In this document: positions 53,379 to 62,731 of the stretch, in pieces | How the letters are laid out: each line of letters starts with the position of its first letter | How positions within the stretch are numbered: position 1 is the stretch's first letter | NCBI RefSeq assembly: GCF_027946175.1 | Contig: NZ_AP026671.1 | Span: forward strand, 558,001 to 622,000 | DNA: 64,000 nucleotides | Source: Nitratiruptor tergarcus DSM 16512 | GTDB lineage: Bacteria > Campylobacterota > Campylobacteria > Campylobacterales > Nitratiruptoraceae | Direction: 5' to 3' | Made by a program: the position numbers and the translations under genes | Notes under the pieces: generated by a model | What the model was told of the DNA's origin: nothing | The model's input: the letters and a program-made list of their open reading frames with translations, nothing else | Database searches by the model: none

Positions 53379-54345
53379 GGTTTTGTCCCCAAAGTTTGAT
53401 TTGTGCTGCAATTTTGTCTGGTGTTGGAATAGAGGCAAGTTCAAGAGTTCTATTATAAGGAATTGGCACGTCTTCTCCTGCAATTCTAAGAGGAGGAGCA
53501 TCTAGTTCATAAAAGAGTTCTTCGGTGATTCTTGCTATCACTTCAGCACCATAGCCTCCGGTTTTATGATCTTCTTCTACTAACACAACTCTTTTTGTTT
53601 TTTTGATAGAGTTTGAAATCGTTTTCATATCAAGAGGTCTGAGAGAATTAAGATCGATTACTTCCACTGAAACCCCTAGCTCTTTTTCGATTGTAGGAAC
53701 TGCTTCGAGCACATCGTATCGCATTTTCAAATATGTAAGGATTGTTAAATCATCTCCTTCTTTGACAACTTCGGCTTTGAATGGATCGAAATTTGCTTTT
53801 TCTTCAAACTCCATCTCCATAGGATAGAGCAGTTCATGCTCCAAAAAAATGACCGGGTCATTGAGAAAAATCGCGTACTTTAGGGCATGATAGGCATAGG
53901 TTGCGTTGCTTGCTGCCAAGACTATAAGACCAGGAATGGAGGCATAGAGCGTCTCATAGCTTTCGCTGTGCTGCGCTGCGAGCTGGCGTGAAACACCTCC
54001 TGGCATTCTAACAGTTAGTGGAATGGTCATTTTTCCACCGCTCATATAGCGAAACTTGGCAGCATGATTGACAATTTGATCCATAGCAAGGAGTGAAAAA
54101 TTGACTGTCATAATTTCAGCTATTGGTCTAAGACCTCCAATCGCCATTCCTATGGCATTTCCGACGATACTAAGCTCTGCAATAGGCGTATCGATAACCC
54201 TTTTGGGTCCATACTTTGCAAAGAGTCCTTCACTCACACGATAACTTCCACCATAGCGTCCAACATCTTCGCCTAAAATGACGACACTCTCATCTGCTGC
54301 CATCGCTTCATCAATGGCTTTGTTTAACGCATCACGATACAACAT
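53368..54345 (-). CDS. pdhB: Pyruvate dehydrogenase E1 beta subunit
   Basis: This 325-residue protein starts at ATG 54345, eight bases after AAGGAG; the frame further upstream belongs to pdhA. It carries ILGEDVGRYGGSYRV with the ThDP-contacting Glu, PLTVRMPGG, the AAQHSESYE loop and DLNSLRPLDMKTI in the C-terminal transketolase domain. It forms a heterotetramer with PdhA. It overlaps pdhA by 14 nt and pdhC by 11 nt. Confidence 0.9.
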   Translation of the reverse strand: MLYRDALNKAIDEAMAADESVVILGEDVGRYGGSYRVSEGLFAKYGPKRVIDTPIAELSIVGNAIGMAIGGLRPIAEIMTVNFSLLAMDQIVNHAAKFRYMSGGKMTIPLTVRMPGGVSRQLAAQHSESYETLYASIPGLIVLAASNATYAYHALKYAIFLNDPVIFLEHELLYPMEMEFEEKANFDPFKAEVVKEGDDLTILTYLKMRYDVLEAVPTIEKELGVSVEVIDLNSLRPLDMKTISNSIKKTKRVVLVEEDHKTGGYGAEVIARITEELFYELDAPPLRIAGEDVPIPYNRTLELASIPTPDKIAAQIKLWGQNHGL

Positions 54346-55303
54346 TTGTGCACTCCTTGCAGTATACATCTTCATAGAGTTCATTTAGTTCTGGCTCAGG
54401 AGAGTTTGCAGCAAACTCTATTGCCTCATTAATCTCTTGTTCAATCTTTTTATCGGTCTCATCAAAATAACTTTCTTCTACAATTCCTAAAGCAATGGCT
54501 TCTCTTTTAAGCTTTTCTATCGGATCGCGAGATTTGAAAATCTCCATCTCCTCTTCGCTGCGATACTTTCCGTTATCACTCATCGAGTGCCCCTCATAGC
54601 GATAGGTCTCTGCTTCTATAAAATATGGTCCTAAACCATTTTCAAGATACTCTTTGGCCTCCGTTACAGCTTTATACACTTCACATACATCCATGCCGTC
54701 GATTCTTTTAGCAGGCATATAGTTTTTTGCCTTTTCAAAAAGCTCTTCAAAAGGACTCACCCAGCCAATGCGAGTACCAATTGCATAGTAGTTGTTTTCA
54801 CAAAAAAAGATAATAGGCAGTTTCCAGGCAGCTGCAATATTAATGCTTTCAAAAAAGGCTCCTGCATTGGTGGCACCATCACCAAAGATGGCAAAGACAC
54901 CAGCTTTTTCTCCCTGGATTTTTCTTGCATAAGCGCATCCTGTAGCAATTGGCAAGTGTCCTGCTACAATCGCATCACCTCCGTAAAAACTTAGTGTTGG
55001 ATCAAAAAGGTGCATCGAGCCACCTTTGCCTTTGCTCACTCCCGTTGCCTTTCCAAAAAGCTCTGCCATGATTACTTTTGGATCCATTCCTCTAGCAATC
55101 GCAAGCACATGCTCTCTATAGTGCGTAAAGACATCGCCTTTGTCAAAGGCTTGCATACTTCCAACACTGCAGGCTTCCTGCCCGATATCAAGATGCAAAA
55201 AGCCCGCAATGTTGCCTTTCATGTATTCTTGCTTTGCAGCCAGTTCAAATTCGCGACCAAGTTTCATCAGATAATAAAAGGTTTTGACTCTTGCACTATT
55301 CAT
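54332..55303 (-). CDS. pdhA: Pyruvate dehydrogenase E1 alpha subunit
   Basis: This 323-residue thiamine-diphosphate enzyme starts at ATG 55303, nine bases after GGAGG. The ThDP motif runs from GDGATNAG to ENNYYAIGT. The phosphorylation-loop-like segment RYEGHSMSDNGKYRS is present, as in PdhA and AcoA. Acetoin dehydrogenase E1 is similar, and pyruvate is favoured here because glycolytic genes and no acetoin genes are adjacent. Most Campylobacterota use pyruvate:ferredoxin oxidoreductase instead, so a full PDH set is noteworthy. Confidence 0.85.
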   Translation of the reverse strand: MNSARVKTFYYLMKLGREFELAAKQEYMKGNIAGFLHLDIGQEACSVGSMQAFDKGDVFTHYREHVLAIARGMDPKVIMAELFGKATGVSKGKGGSMHLFDPTLSFYGGDAIVAGHLPIATGCAYARKIQGEKAGVFAIFGDGATNAGAFFESINIAAAWKLPIIFFCENNYYAIGTRIGWVSPFEELFEKAKNYMPAKRIDGMDVCEVYKAVTEAKEYLENGLGPYFIEAETYRYEGHSMSDNGKYRSEEEMEIFKSRDPIEKLKREAIALGIVEESYFDETDKKIEQEINEAIEFAANSPEPELNELYEDVYCKECTNVVS

Positions 55304-55637
55304 GGCTAAACTCCTCCAAAGCTTCTTCAACAGGTGTCATATACATCAAAGCCGGACCTCCATGCATCAAAACCGCCTGCATAGCAGCTTCTAATATCTC
55401 TTCTTTGCTTGCACCTGCATCGATGGCACCTTTGACATGGAGCGCTATACACCACTCACACTGGGCAGCAACCGCAAGCCCCACATTAATAAGCTCTTTT
55501 TGCTTGGTAGAAAGCGCTCCCTCTTTTTCAACGCTTGTCATGAAACCAAGAAAATTTTGAATGCTCTCAGGTTGCTGCTGCTGCAGTTTACCTATGAGTC
55601 TTTTGATATCTTCTAGTTTTTGTGTCATTTTGCCCAT
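55296..55637 (-). CDS. AhpD-like carboxymuconolactone decarboxylase family protein
   Basis: This 113-residue helical protein has the redox motif CEWCIALH (Cys-x2-Cys with a following His) and the segment GASKEEILEAAMQAVLMHGG, typical of the AhpD/CMD family. The start is ATG 55637 with AAGGAGG five bases upstream. AhpD can take electrons from a lipoylated protein to reduce a peroxidase, and this gene begins the pdhABC-lpd segment, so a link to the lipoyl E2 as a thiol-redox route is likely. It overlaps pdhA by 8 nt. Confidence 0.82.
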   Translation of the reverse strand: MGKMTQKLEDIKRLIGKLQQQQPESIQNFLGFMTSVEKEGALSTKQKELINVGLAVAAQCEWCIALHVKGAIDAGASKEEILEAAMQAVLMHGGPALMYMTPVEEALEEFSHE

Positions 55638-55665
55638 AGCCACCTCCTTTTTGCGTTTTAACTCT

Positions 55666-55693
55666 ATTATACTCCTATGAAATTAATTGTAAA
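55666..55693 (-). promoter_or_regulatory. Internal promoter of the ahpD-like/pdhABC-lpd segment
   Basis: On the - strand a -35 box TTTACA (55688-55693) and a perfect -10 box TATAAT (55666-55671) are 16 bp apart, within and just after the end of glgB. The -10 lies 28 bp before the ATG at 55637. It occupies one of only two larger gaps in the long gene run, so the PDH segment can probably be transcribed apart from the glucan genes. Confidence 0.65.
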
Positions 55694-57573
55694 TAAATCA
55701 CACTCAAAGCAGGAAGAGTGATAGTAAGGGAGTTTTCAAATCCACAGCACTGCATTGGCTTGCTTTGCAAAACTCTAACAGGATAATGATCCCATCCCAG
55801 ATATTTTGAATGTTGCGAATTAAAGATCTCTTTATATTTTCCGCTCTTTGGTACAGGCAGAATGTAGTTTTCATACTGGGTATCGGCAAAGTTGCACACA
55901 ACAACGATAGTCTCATCTTTTGCCACTCTTGCAAAACTCAAAACACTTCGCTCCCAATCCTTTTCATTGAGCCAGATAAACCCCTCTCTTTTTTCATCCC
56001 ATCGATACAGAGCCGGAGTAGTTTTATAAAGGGTGTTGAGATCTTGCAACATCTTTTGCAACGCTTTGTGTTTTGGATCATCCAAAAGCTCCCACTGAAG
56101 CTCTCCATCAAAATCCCACTCCTTAAATTGAGCAAACTCTCCTCCCATAAAAAGAAGTTTTTTTCCTGGATGGGCTAGCATATAGCCAAAAAGAGCACGT
56201 AAATTTGCTAGTTTTTGATTGATGTCTCCTGGCATTTTGTTGATAAGCGAGCCTTTCATATGGACCACTTCATCATGGCTCAGAGGCAAAATAAAGTTTT
56301 CATCATAGGCGTACCACATGGAAAAAGTGATCTGGTTGTGGTGGTACTTGCGAAAGAGGGGATCGGTTTTGAAGTATTTAAGTGTATCATGCATCCAGCC
56401 CATATTCCACTTATATCCAAAGCCAAGCCCTCCTGCATAGACTGGCTTTGTTACTCCTGGAAATGCGGTGGATTCTTCTGCAATCATTGTAATGCCTTCA
56501 AATGTGCCGTAACAACTCTCGTTAAGTTGCTTCAAAAACGAGATCGCTTCTAAATTTTCATTGCCTCCATAGATGTTTGGCTCCCACTCTCCCTCTTTTC
56601 TTCCATAATCAAGATAGAGCATGCTTGCCACTGCATCCACACGGATCCCATCGATATGATACTTTTCAAGCCAAAAGTGAGCAGATGAAATCAAGAAGGC
56701 TCTAACTTCATTTTTTCCATAATCAAATACAGCACTTTTCCACTCAGGATGGTATCCCTTTTTTGGATCTTCATACTCATACAGAGCCGTTCCATCAAAA
56801 GCGATGAGTCCATGCCCATCTGTAACAAAGTGAGACGGCACCCAATCCAGTATGACACCAATTCCATGAGAGTGCATAATATCCACAAACTCCATAAACT
56901 CTTGCGGTGTTCCATATCTAGCCGTTGGAGCGTAGTAACCGCTTACCTGATAGCCCCAGGACCCCTTGAAAGGATATTCGGTAATGGGCAGTAACTCTAC
57001 ATGGGTATATCCCAACTTGACTAGGTACTGGGCTAATTCTTTTGCAGCTTCCGTGTAGCTTAGATAACTTCCATCATCTCTTCTTCTCCACGATCCCAAA
57101 TGCACCTCATAGATATTCATAGGTGATTCATGGATGTTTGTTTTGGCTCTTCTTTGCATCCACTGGCTATCTTTCCAGCCATATCCTTGTAAAGACCAGA
57201 TCCTTGAAGCCGATTTTGGAGGTTTTTCTGCATGGAATGCATAGGGATCCGCTTTGAGCAAGGTCGTATCGTATGGGGTGATGATATGGTATTTGTAGGT
57301 TTGACCTATTTTTGCATCAGTGCTAAACCCTTCCCATATTCCGCTTCCATCTTCTCTTTTTTTAAGAGGATGCGCAGTTGCGTTGTAACCGTTAAAATCC
57401 CCCACAACGCTTACATATTTTGCATGAGGCGCCCATACTGCAAAATAGACCCCAGTTTCTCCTTGATATTGCATAATATGAGCACCAAATTTTTCATACA
57501 GTTTCGTATGGGTTCCCTCTTTGAAGAGATATATATCAAAATCGCTAAAACGCGTTACATCATGGCAGATCAT
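55675..57573 (-). CDS. glgB: 1,4-alpha-glucan branching enzyme
   Basis: This 632-residue GH13 enzyme builds the alpha-1,6 branches of glycogen. It has an N-terminal CBM48 domain (WAPHAKYVSVVGDFNGYN), then the barrel with DWVPSHFVTDGHGL, the nucleophile Asp in GIRVDAVASMLYLDYGR, the acid Glu in MIAEESTAFPGV and the third carboxylate in LPLSHDEVVH. The C-terminal all-beta domain is present. The start overlaps the glgA stop by 4 nt. Confidence 0.95.
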   Translation of the reverse strand: MICHDVTRFSDFDIYLFKEGTHTKLYEKFGAHIMQYQGETGVYFAVWAPHAKYVSVVGDFNGYNATAHPLKKREDGSGIWEGFSTDAKIGQTYKYHIITPYDTTLLKADPYAFHAEKPPKSASRIWSLQGYGWKDSQWMQRRAKTNIHESPMNIYEVHLGSWRRRDDGSYLSYTEAAKELAQYLVKLGYTHVELLPITEYPFKGSWGYQVSGYYAPTARYGTPQEFMEFVDIMHSHGIGVILDWVPSHFVTDGHGLIAFDGTALYEYEDPKKGYHPEWKSAVFDYGKNEVRAFLISSAHFWLEKYHIDGIRVDAVASMLYLDYGRKEGEWEPNIYGGNENLEAISFLKQLNESCYGTFEGITMIAEESTAFPGVTKPVYAGGLGFGYKWNMGWMHDTLKYFKTDPLFRKYHHNQITFSMWYAYDENFILPLSHDEVVHMKGSLINKMPGDINQKLANLRALFGYMLAHPGKKLLFMGGEFAQFKEWDFDGELQWELLDDPKHKALQKMLQDLNTLYKTTPALYRWDEKREGFIWLNEKDWERSVLSFARVAKDETIVVVCNFADTQYENYILPVPKSGKYKEIFNSQHSKYLGWDHYPVRVLQSKPMQCCGFENSLTITLPALSVIYLQLIS

Positions 57574-59027
57574 CGTTTTGTCTCCAGTGCCAGTTCATAG
57601 ACTCTTTCATACTCTTTAGCGCTTCTTTGCCAGTCAAACCGCTTGCTCATAGCGGTATGGATCATTGTATTTACTCCCTCTTTGTCATGCATCCACGTAT
57701 CGACTGCCCAGCGAACAGTTCCAATGAGAGCCTCTTTGGTCGCATCGTAAAATTTAAAACCATCTCCCGTTTTTGTGTGGGGTTCATAGTTTTGGATCGT
57801 ATCATCAAGTCCACCGACAGCACGGACGATGGGGAGTGTTCCATAACGCAATGAATAGATCTGATTGAGTCCACATGGCTCAAAAAGACTTGGCATCAAA
57901 AAGAGATCGCTTCCGGCTTCAATCTTGTGGGCAAATTCATTTGAATAGCCTATAAAACAACCTACATTTTCATATTTGTTTGCAATATCTTGAAAAAATC
58001 CTTCCGCCCATTTCTCTCCGCTGCCCAAAAAGACCATCTGCAAAGGCAGATGTACCAACTCATGCATGGCTGCAGCTATCAGCTCTATTCCTTTTTGCTG
58101 GGCAAATCGTCCTACAAAACCAATAAGTGGAATATCATCTTTTTGGGCAAGATTAAAGCTTTTTTGAAGATCTATCTTGCATACTTTTTTGCCACTTAGA
58201 TCATCGATATCGTAGTTTTTGGCAATGTATGGGTCCATTTTTGGATTCCACTCATCGTAATCAACGCCATTTAAAATCCCAAAAAGCTTGTAGGCGTGGG
58301 CTTTGATATGCTCTTGCAGACCAAAACCAAACTCAGGTGTTTGGATCTCTAGGGCATATTTTGGACTTACTGTTGTGATTTTGTCTGCATGATAGATTGC
58401 GCCCTTCATGAGATTGAGCGCTCCAAGTGCTTCCATTTCATACATATTGAAGTGCTCCCAGCCGATTCCCAGATATTCAAAGGCACTTTTGGCAAAGACG
58501 CCTTGATGTTGGAGATTGTGTATCGTAAAAACAGAAGCGGTTTTTTGAAAGAATGGATCATTTCGCAAAACAGTATTGAGAAAGATTGGCTGGGCTGCGG
58601 TGTGCCAGTCATTCGCATGGACAATGTCTGGTTTAAAATCCAAAGCTCTTGCAAGCTCCAGTACCGCTTTGGAAAAGAATATAAAGCGTGCATCGTTGTC
58701 TGGATAGGAGTAGCCGTTGTCATCTGTGTAGAGATTTTTTCTTCCAAAAAAGATTTCATAATCGATAAAATAGACCTCAACGCCTTCATAGAGAGTCCTG
58801 TATGCACTGCACCATAACGTCCCAAGCGGTCCCATATCTACACCTATATTGCCTATGACAAACTCCAAATTGTTTTTATTAATCATATAGTATCGCGGCA
58901 GGACAACTTTAACGTTGTGTCCTAACTTTTTAAGGTGTTTTGGCAAAGCTGCAGCCACATCTGCAAGTCCACCAGTTTTTGCAAATGGTGTCATTTCTGA
59001 GGCACAAAAGAGTATGTTTCGTTTCAT
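57570..59027 (-). CDS. glgA: Glycogen synthase (ADP-glucose type)
   Basis: This 485-residue GT5 enzyme extends glucan chains. The N-terminal KTGGLADVAAALP binds the nucleotide sugar, and IVHANDWHTA and VFTIHNLQHQGVF follow. The C-terminal Rossmann half has FVGRFAQQKGIELI and the catalytic region MPSLFEPCGLNQIYSLRYG. The Lys-x-Gly-Gly form favours ADP-glucose, but no glgC is in the window. It overlaps the ROK kinase gene and glgB by 4 nt each. Confidence 0.94.
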   Translation of the reverse strand: MKRNILFCASEMTPFAKTGGLADVAAALPKHLKKLGHNVKVVLPRYYMINKNNLEFVIGNIGVDMGPLGTLWCSAYRTLYEGVEVYFIDYEIFFGRKNLYTDDNGYSYPDNDARFIFFSKAVLELARALDFKPDIVHANDWHTAAQPIFLNTVLRNDPFFQKTASVFTIHNLQHQGVFAKSAFEYLGIGWEHFNMYEMEALGALNLMKGAIYHADKITTVSPKYALEIQTPEFGFGLQEHIKAHAYKLFGILNGVDYDEWNPKMDPYIAKNYDIDDLSGKKVCKIDLQKSFNLAQKDDIPLIGFVGRFAQQKGIELIAAAMHELVHLPLQMVFLGSGEKWAEGFFQDIANKYENVGCFIGYSNEFAHKIEAGSDLFLMPSLFEPCGLNQIYSLRYGTLPIVRAVGGLDDTIQNYEPHTKTGDGFKFYDATKEALIGTVRWAVDTWMHDKEGVNTMIHTAMSKRFDWQRSAKEYERVYELALETKR

Positions 59028-59800
59028 GGCAGCCTTTCAAGTAGAATTTTTATCCCCTCTAGTGAGGCGTCTTCTAGTTGCGTGAGTCTGATTTGAGCCT
59101 CTTTTAATGTGAAGGGTGGGGCATATTGAGCAATCTTTTGCTGGATATAATCAATTATACCCGGATTATGTTTGATAACACCTCCACCCAACACTAAAAT
59201 AGACGGATTGAAAAGCGTAAGAGCTGTAGCAGCGGCATAGAGTAGGGCTTCGGTATAGAGGTTGTAAAGCTTTTCATTTTTTAAGGATGCTTCTATTTTA
59301 AGATAGTCTGCCCATTTTTGCAAGCCACTGCCTGATGCAAAAAGCTCGATGCAGTTATCTTTCCCGCAGCCACAACGAAAAGGAGCCTTTTTGTAAGGAA
59401 TATGTCCAATCTCTCCAGCAAGGTTTTTGTAACCTCGAACAAGTTTGCCCTGGTCAATTGTAGCACTTCCAAGACCTGTACCAGAATAGAGTGCCGTAAT
59501 AGAGGAGGTATTAAAAAACTTCGCTTCAGCCAAGACAGCACACTTGAGGTCATTTTCAATAATGTAAGGGATTCCAAATTTTTGGGGCTCAATTGTGGCA
59601 TGAATGTTGGGTGCAGAGAGGATTTTGTTGTTACAAACCTGTCCGGCATAGGAGATACCAACTGCTGTAATTCTTTTTTCATTGATCAGATCTTCGATAA
59701 ATCTTTGTAAATCAATATTATGCAGCTGCTTTTTGCCTTTTTCTCTATCTATTATTTCCCATCTGATGTATGTACCCCCTATATCAAGAGCCAGTTTCAT
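59024..59800 (-). CDS. ROK-family sugar kinase
   Basis: This 258-residue protein has the phosphate loop LDIGGTYIRWE, the catalytic Asp in ENDLKCAVLAEA, the SGTGLGSATI loop and the zinc motif CGCGKDNCIE of ROK kinases. It is shorter than most glucokinases of the family (about 300). Given the GH57, GlgA and GalT neighbours, glucose is the likely substrate, which would feed sugars released from glucan to glycolysis. It overlaps galT by 17 nt and glgA by 4 nt. Confidence 0.82.
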   Translation of the reverse strand: MKLALDIGGTYIRWEIIDREKGKKQLHNIDLQRFIEDLINEKRITAVGISYAGQVCNNKILSAPNIHATIEPQKFGIPYIIENDLKCAVLAEAKFFNTSSITALYSGTGLGSATIDQGKLVRGYKNLAGEIGHIPYKKAPFRCGCGKDNCIELFASGSGLQKWADYLKIEASLKNEKLYNLYTEALLYAAATALTLFNPSILVLGGGVIKHNPGIIDYIQQKIAQYAPPFTLKEAQIRLTQLEDASLEGIKILLERLP

Positions 59801-60788
59801 ACCATCTCCTAAGGAGTTGTGCCGCCATCTCCGGAACTACTGGATTGATCATCGATCTAGTTGCCAACTCGAATCCGGCGATTGTGTAAATTCTGGGTGT
59901 TATGCGAATATAAAAACGAAAAATATTGTTTACTTCATGAAAAAAGGAGCTGTTTTCAAAGTTTTCATTGAGTGGTGGTAAATAAAAAAGTAAATTAAAA
60001 GGAAAATCTCCAAGCTCCTTTGATAAAGCATAAAAAAGTGAGCGAATATGCTCTGCCAACTCTTGCAGCTGGATTTTTGAACACTCCCCAAATCCCATAT
60101 TTTTTGCGATGATAGCTGTTTCAAAAGCAAAAGAGGAGGCATACGGAGTATAGGTAAAAAAGTGTTCACTCTCAAAGAGGTTTCTTTGTGAATTTGATTC
60201 AAAATGTACAATATCTTCATGCAAGGATCTGCCATGATTGTGGAAATAGCGTTGACAATGCTCAAATAAATAGAGTTGCTCTTTTGTCATTAGAGGAAGA
60301 GCAATAATTTGCGTATGAGGGTGGGGTTGTGTAGCACCAGCATTGCGTCCATGGTTTTTAAATATCTGCAATGAGATGAGCTTTTTATCATTGCGAAGAT
60401 CACGATAGCGTTGCTGGAGTGTATAGAGCCACCAAAATATCTCTTCTTGACTCATATTCTGTATTTTTACTGTATGCTTGGGTGTATCAATAACTATCTC
60501 ATGTGCCCCATATCCGCCCCACATCTCGTTAAGACCATCTCTATTTGAGATGAAGGGAGTTTCTATCTGCAGGGCTTTATAAAGATTTGGAATCACTCTC
60601 GTTTGCCATGTGCTGTTGTTTTTGATTGAAAAGATCTCTTGAGGAGTTAACTCTTCGTTGCCAGGACAAAAGGGGCATTTTTGTATAGAAAATGTATCTG
60701 CACATTGCTGTGGGATAGGTCTGTGAAGGCGCTCTGGGGCAATGACTATATATTCATTATGCAAAAGATCATATCTTATTTCAGACAT
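59784..60788 (-). CDS. galT: GalT-family nucleotidyltransferase
   Basis: This 334-residue HIT-superfamily enzyme starts at ATG 60788 within the end of the GH57 gene. It has the zinc pair CPFCPGNE near the N-terminus, GRNAGATQPHPHTQIIALP with the nucleotidylated His (HPH), and HENFENSSFFHEVNN-like strands near the C-terminus. GalT moves UMP between glucose 1-phosphate and galactose 1-phosphate. There is no galK or galE nearby and it sits between glucan genes, so a related reaction on ADP- or UDP-glucose is possible. Confidence 0.82.
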   Translation of the reverse strand: MSEIRYDLLHNEYIVIAPERLHRPIPQQCADTFSIQKCPFCPGNEELTPQEIFSIKNNSTWQTRVIPNLYKALQIETPFISNRDGLNEMWGGYGAHEIVIDTPKHTVKIQNMSQEEIFWWLYTLQQRYRDLRNDKKLISLQIFKNHGRNAGATQPHPHTQIIALPLMTKEQLYLFEHCQRYFHNHGRSLHEDIVHFESNSQRNLFESEHFFTYTPYASSFAFETAIIAKNMGFGECSKIQLQELAEHIRSLFYALSKELGDFPFNLLFYLPPLNENFENSSFFHEVNNIFRFYIRITPRIYTIAGFELATRSMINPVVPEMAAQLLRRWYETGS

Positions 60789-62722
60789 AATTTGAGATCC
60801 CAAGTAAAAGATTTTGTAAAAGGTAAAGCAAAAGCGATACTTATCCCTTGTTGCGTTAGTTCAAAACCTTCTTCATTTTGTGATACTGTTGATAGAGGAA
60901 CGACAAAGATTTTTGTCTCTTGATTCGATAAAAAAGAGAGCGTTTTTTTCGTAAATGGATCGATAATCTCAAGCTTTTTTGCAAAAAACTCCATTTTGTC
61001 ACAGCAATATTTTGCATTAATAAGCAGACTCTCATAGTGGGCAAAATGGAGATTCCACTCATTGACATACAAAAGCTCATTTTCGTATGTGGATTGGAAA
61101 TCTATAGAAAGCTCGAGAGAATTTTTATCGATGGTATAGTTCTTTTGCATCATTGCTGGATATTTTTGATCAAGATAGAGACCACCTTGGCGCTCAAATG
61201 TTAGAGGCTTTTGCAGTTTAAATGGCTGATTTGCAAAATCGCCATACTCCTTGTAGCTGTTTTGGAAAAATGTTTGGGCATTGAAGGAGGCGTCACTGAA
61301 GTGATCGATACAGGAGTTTTTTGTATACCAGTCAAAAAAGAGATTTTTTTTGACCTCTTCACTTATCTTTGGAGCCATTTCATGGATTGTAGTGATCCCT
61401 TTTTCATCTTTTTGCTCAAGTGGATGGAAAATCTTTTCATGATAGGCTTCAAATCTTCTTGTGAGGGTATTTTGCAAATTGAAGCAAGAGTGCAGATCTA
61501 AAATCTCAATAATTTGCCCTCCCTGTTTTTCATAGAGTCTCCAGACAAGATTATCTTTTTTAATTTCAACCTCTTTGTATCCGTCAAAATCTTTATCTGC
61601 TATTTCTATTCTATCCTCTATATTTTGCTCACACTGAGATACAAAGCGATAGGCATTGTCTCTTAAGTTTGGCAGATAGAGCCCTCCAAATATGCCATGC
61701 CAGTAGACATCATTTGTCTGGAGTTTATAGAGGGCTTCGCTTTTTTGTCTTTTTGCAAGATCAAGCATACGTTTATGGAGCCTATTGGACTCTTCATATT
61801 TGACAAAAAAGTTTCTCCAGATGCCTCCACGAATAAACTTGATGCCAATATTTTCAAAATACTCTTTGCCAACTCTGTTTTTGAGTTTTTCAAGTTCGAG
61901 AGTATCTTTTGCCCTGAGGCTCCACTCACCCATCTCGTAGTAAGAGACATTTGCGAGATATGCGAGCCCTTTTGGATTTTGCGCTTGTGCAAAATGTTTC
62001 GTCGCAATTTCACTCTCTATGATCTTTTTGATGAAAGATTCGAGCCAGCCTTTTTCATAAACCCACTCATAGGTATTTGGCCAAAGACCAAACTTCTCAG
62101 CATCATCAAAAATAATTGCATTTTCATAAGAGCTTATGGCTTGCAATGCATCATCTACCAGATAAAATGGAATTGCATAGCGCAGTTTTTTTGCAATAGG
62201 AAAGAGGGCAAAGCTATTTCCGCTCTCTTCACTCAAAAAAAATCCATCAAGCTCCTCATAATCAAATCCACTGGCAAGAAAGTGATAATCATCCACCGCC
62301 ACATACTCAATTCCACACTCTTGGAAATCCAAGGCAACTGAGCTCTCCCATACTCGCTCGGTCAGCCATAGTCCCTTTGGCTTTTTGTCAAAATAGTGCT
62401 CAATATAGCTACTGAGTTTTTGGATTTGTGCTATACGATCCTCTCTTGGAATACTTGCAAGTACCGGTTCATAAAAGCCACCACTGAAAAACTCGATACT
62501 TCCTTGCTCATTTAGATAGCAAATATCTTCAAAGACATCACTGTATTTTGTGCGTAGCTGCTCAAAGAGCCAACCACTGCAGTGTAGAGCGAAGCGAAAT
62601 TGGGGATATTTTTTTAATGTTTGAAAAAGAGGTCTATAGCATTGCTTCACTGCATTCTCTACAGCCTCATGGAGATTATCTACTGGCTGGTGCATATGTA
62701 GACCAAAATAGAGCTGACTCAT
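60776..62722 (-). CDS. GH57 4-alpha-glucanotransferase/alpha-amylase
   Basis: This 648-residue enzyme is close in length and layout to the Thermococcus litoralis 4-alpha-glucanotransferase (659). Motifs in order are MHQP (10-13), CSGWL, the nucleophile Glu122 in LWLTERVWE, and the acid Asp206 in IIFDDAEKFGLWP. The C-terminal beta domains (DUF1925 then DUF1926) fill about 310-648. No signal peptide is seen, so it should act on internal glucan. It overlaps galT by 13 nt and begins 9 bp after the upstream GH57 gene. Confidence 0.88.
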   Translation of the reverse strand: MSQLYFGLHMHQPVDNLHEAVENAVKQCYRPLFQTLKKYPQFRFALHCSGWLFEQLRTKYSDVFEDICYLNEQGSIEFFSGGFYEPVLASIPREDRIAQIQKLSSYIEHYFDKKPKGLWLTERVWESSVALDFQECGIEYVAVDDYHFLASGFDYEELDGFFLSEESGNSFALFPIAKKLRYAIPFYLVDDALQAISSYENAIIFDDAEKFGLWPNTYEWVYEKGWLESFIKKIIESEIATKHFAQAQNPKGLAYLANVSYYEMGEWSLRAKDTLELEKLKNRVGKEYFENIGIKFIRGGIWRNFFVKYEESNRLHKRMLDLAKRQKSEALYKLQTNDVYWHGIFGGLYLPNLRDNAYRFVSQCEQNIEDRIEIADKDFDGYKEVEIKKDNLVWRLYEKQGGQIIEILDLHSCFNLQNTLTRRFEAYHEKIFHPLEQKDEKGITTIHEMAPKISEEVKKNLFFDWYTKNSCIDHFSDASFNAQTFFQNSYKEYGDFANQPFKLQKPLTFERQGGLYLDQKYPAMMQKNYTIDKNSLELSIDFQSTYENELLYVNEWNLHFAHYESLLINAKYCCDKMEFFAKKLEIIDPFTKKTLSFLSNQETKIFVVPLSTVSQNEEGFELTQQGISIAFALPFTKSFTWDLKLCLK

Positions 62723-62731
62723 GTAAGCACC

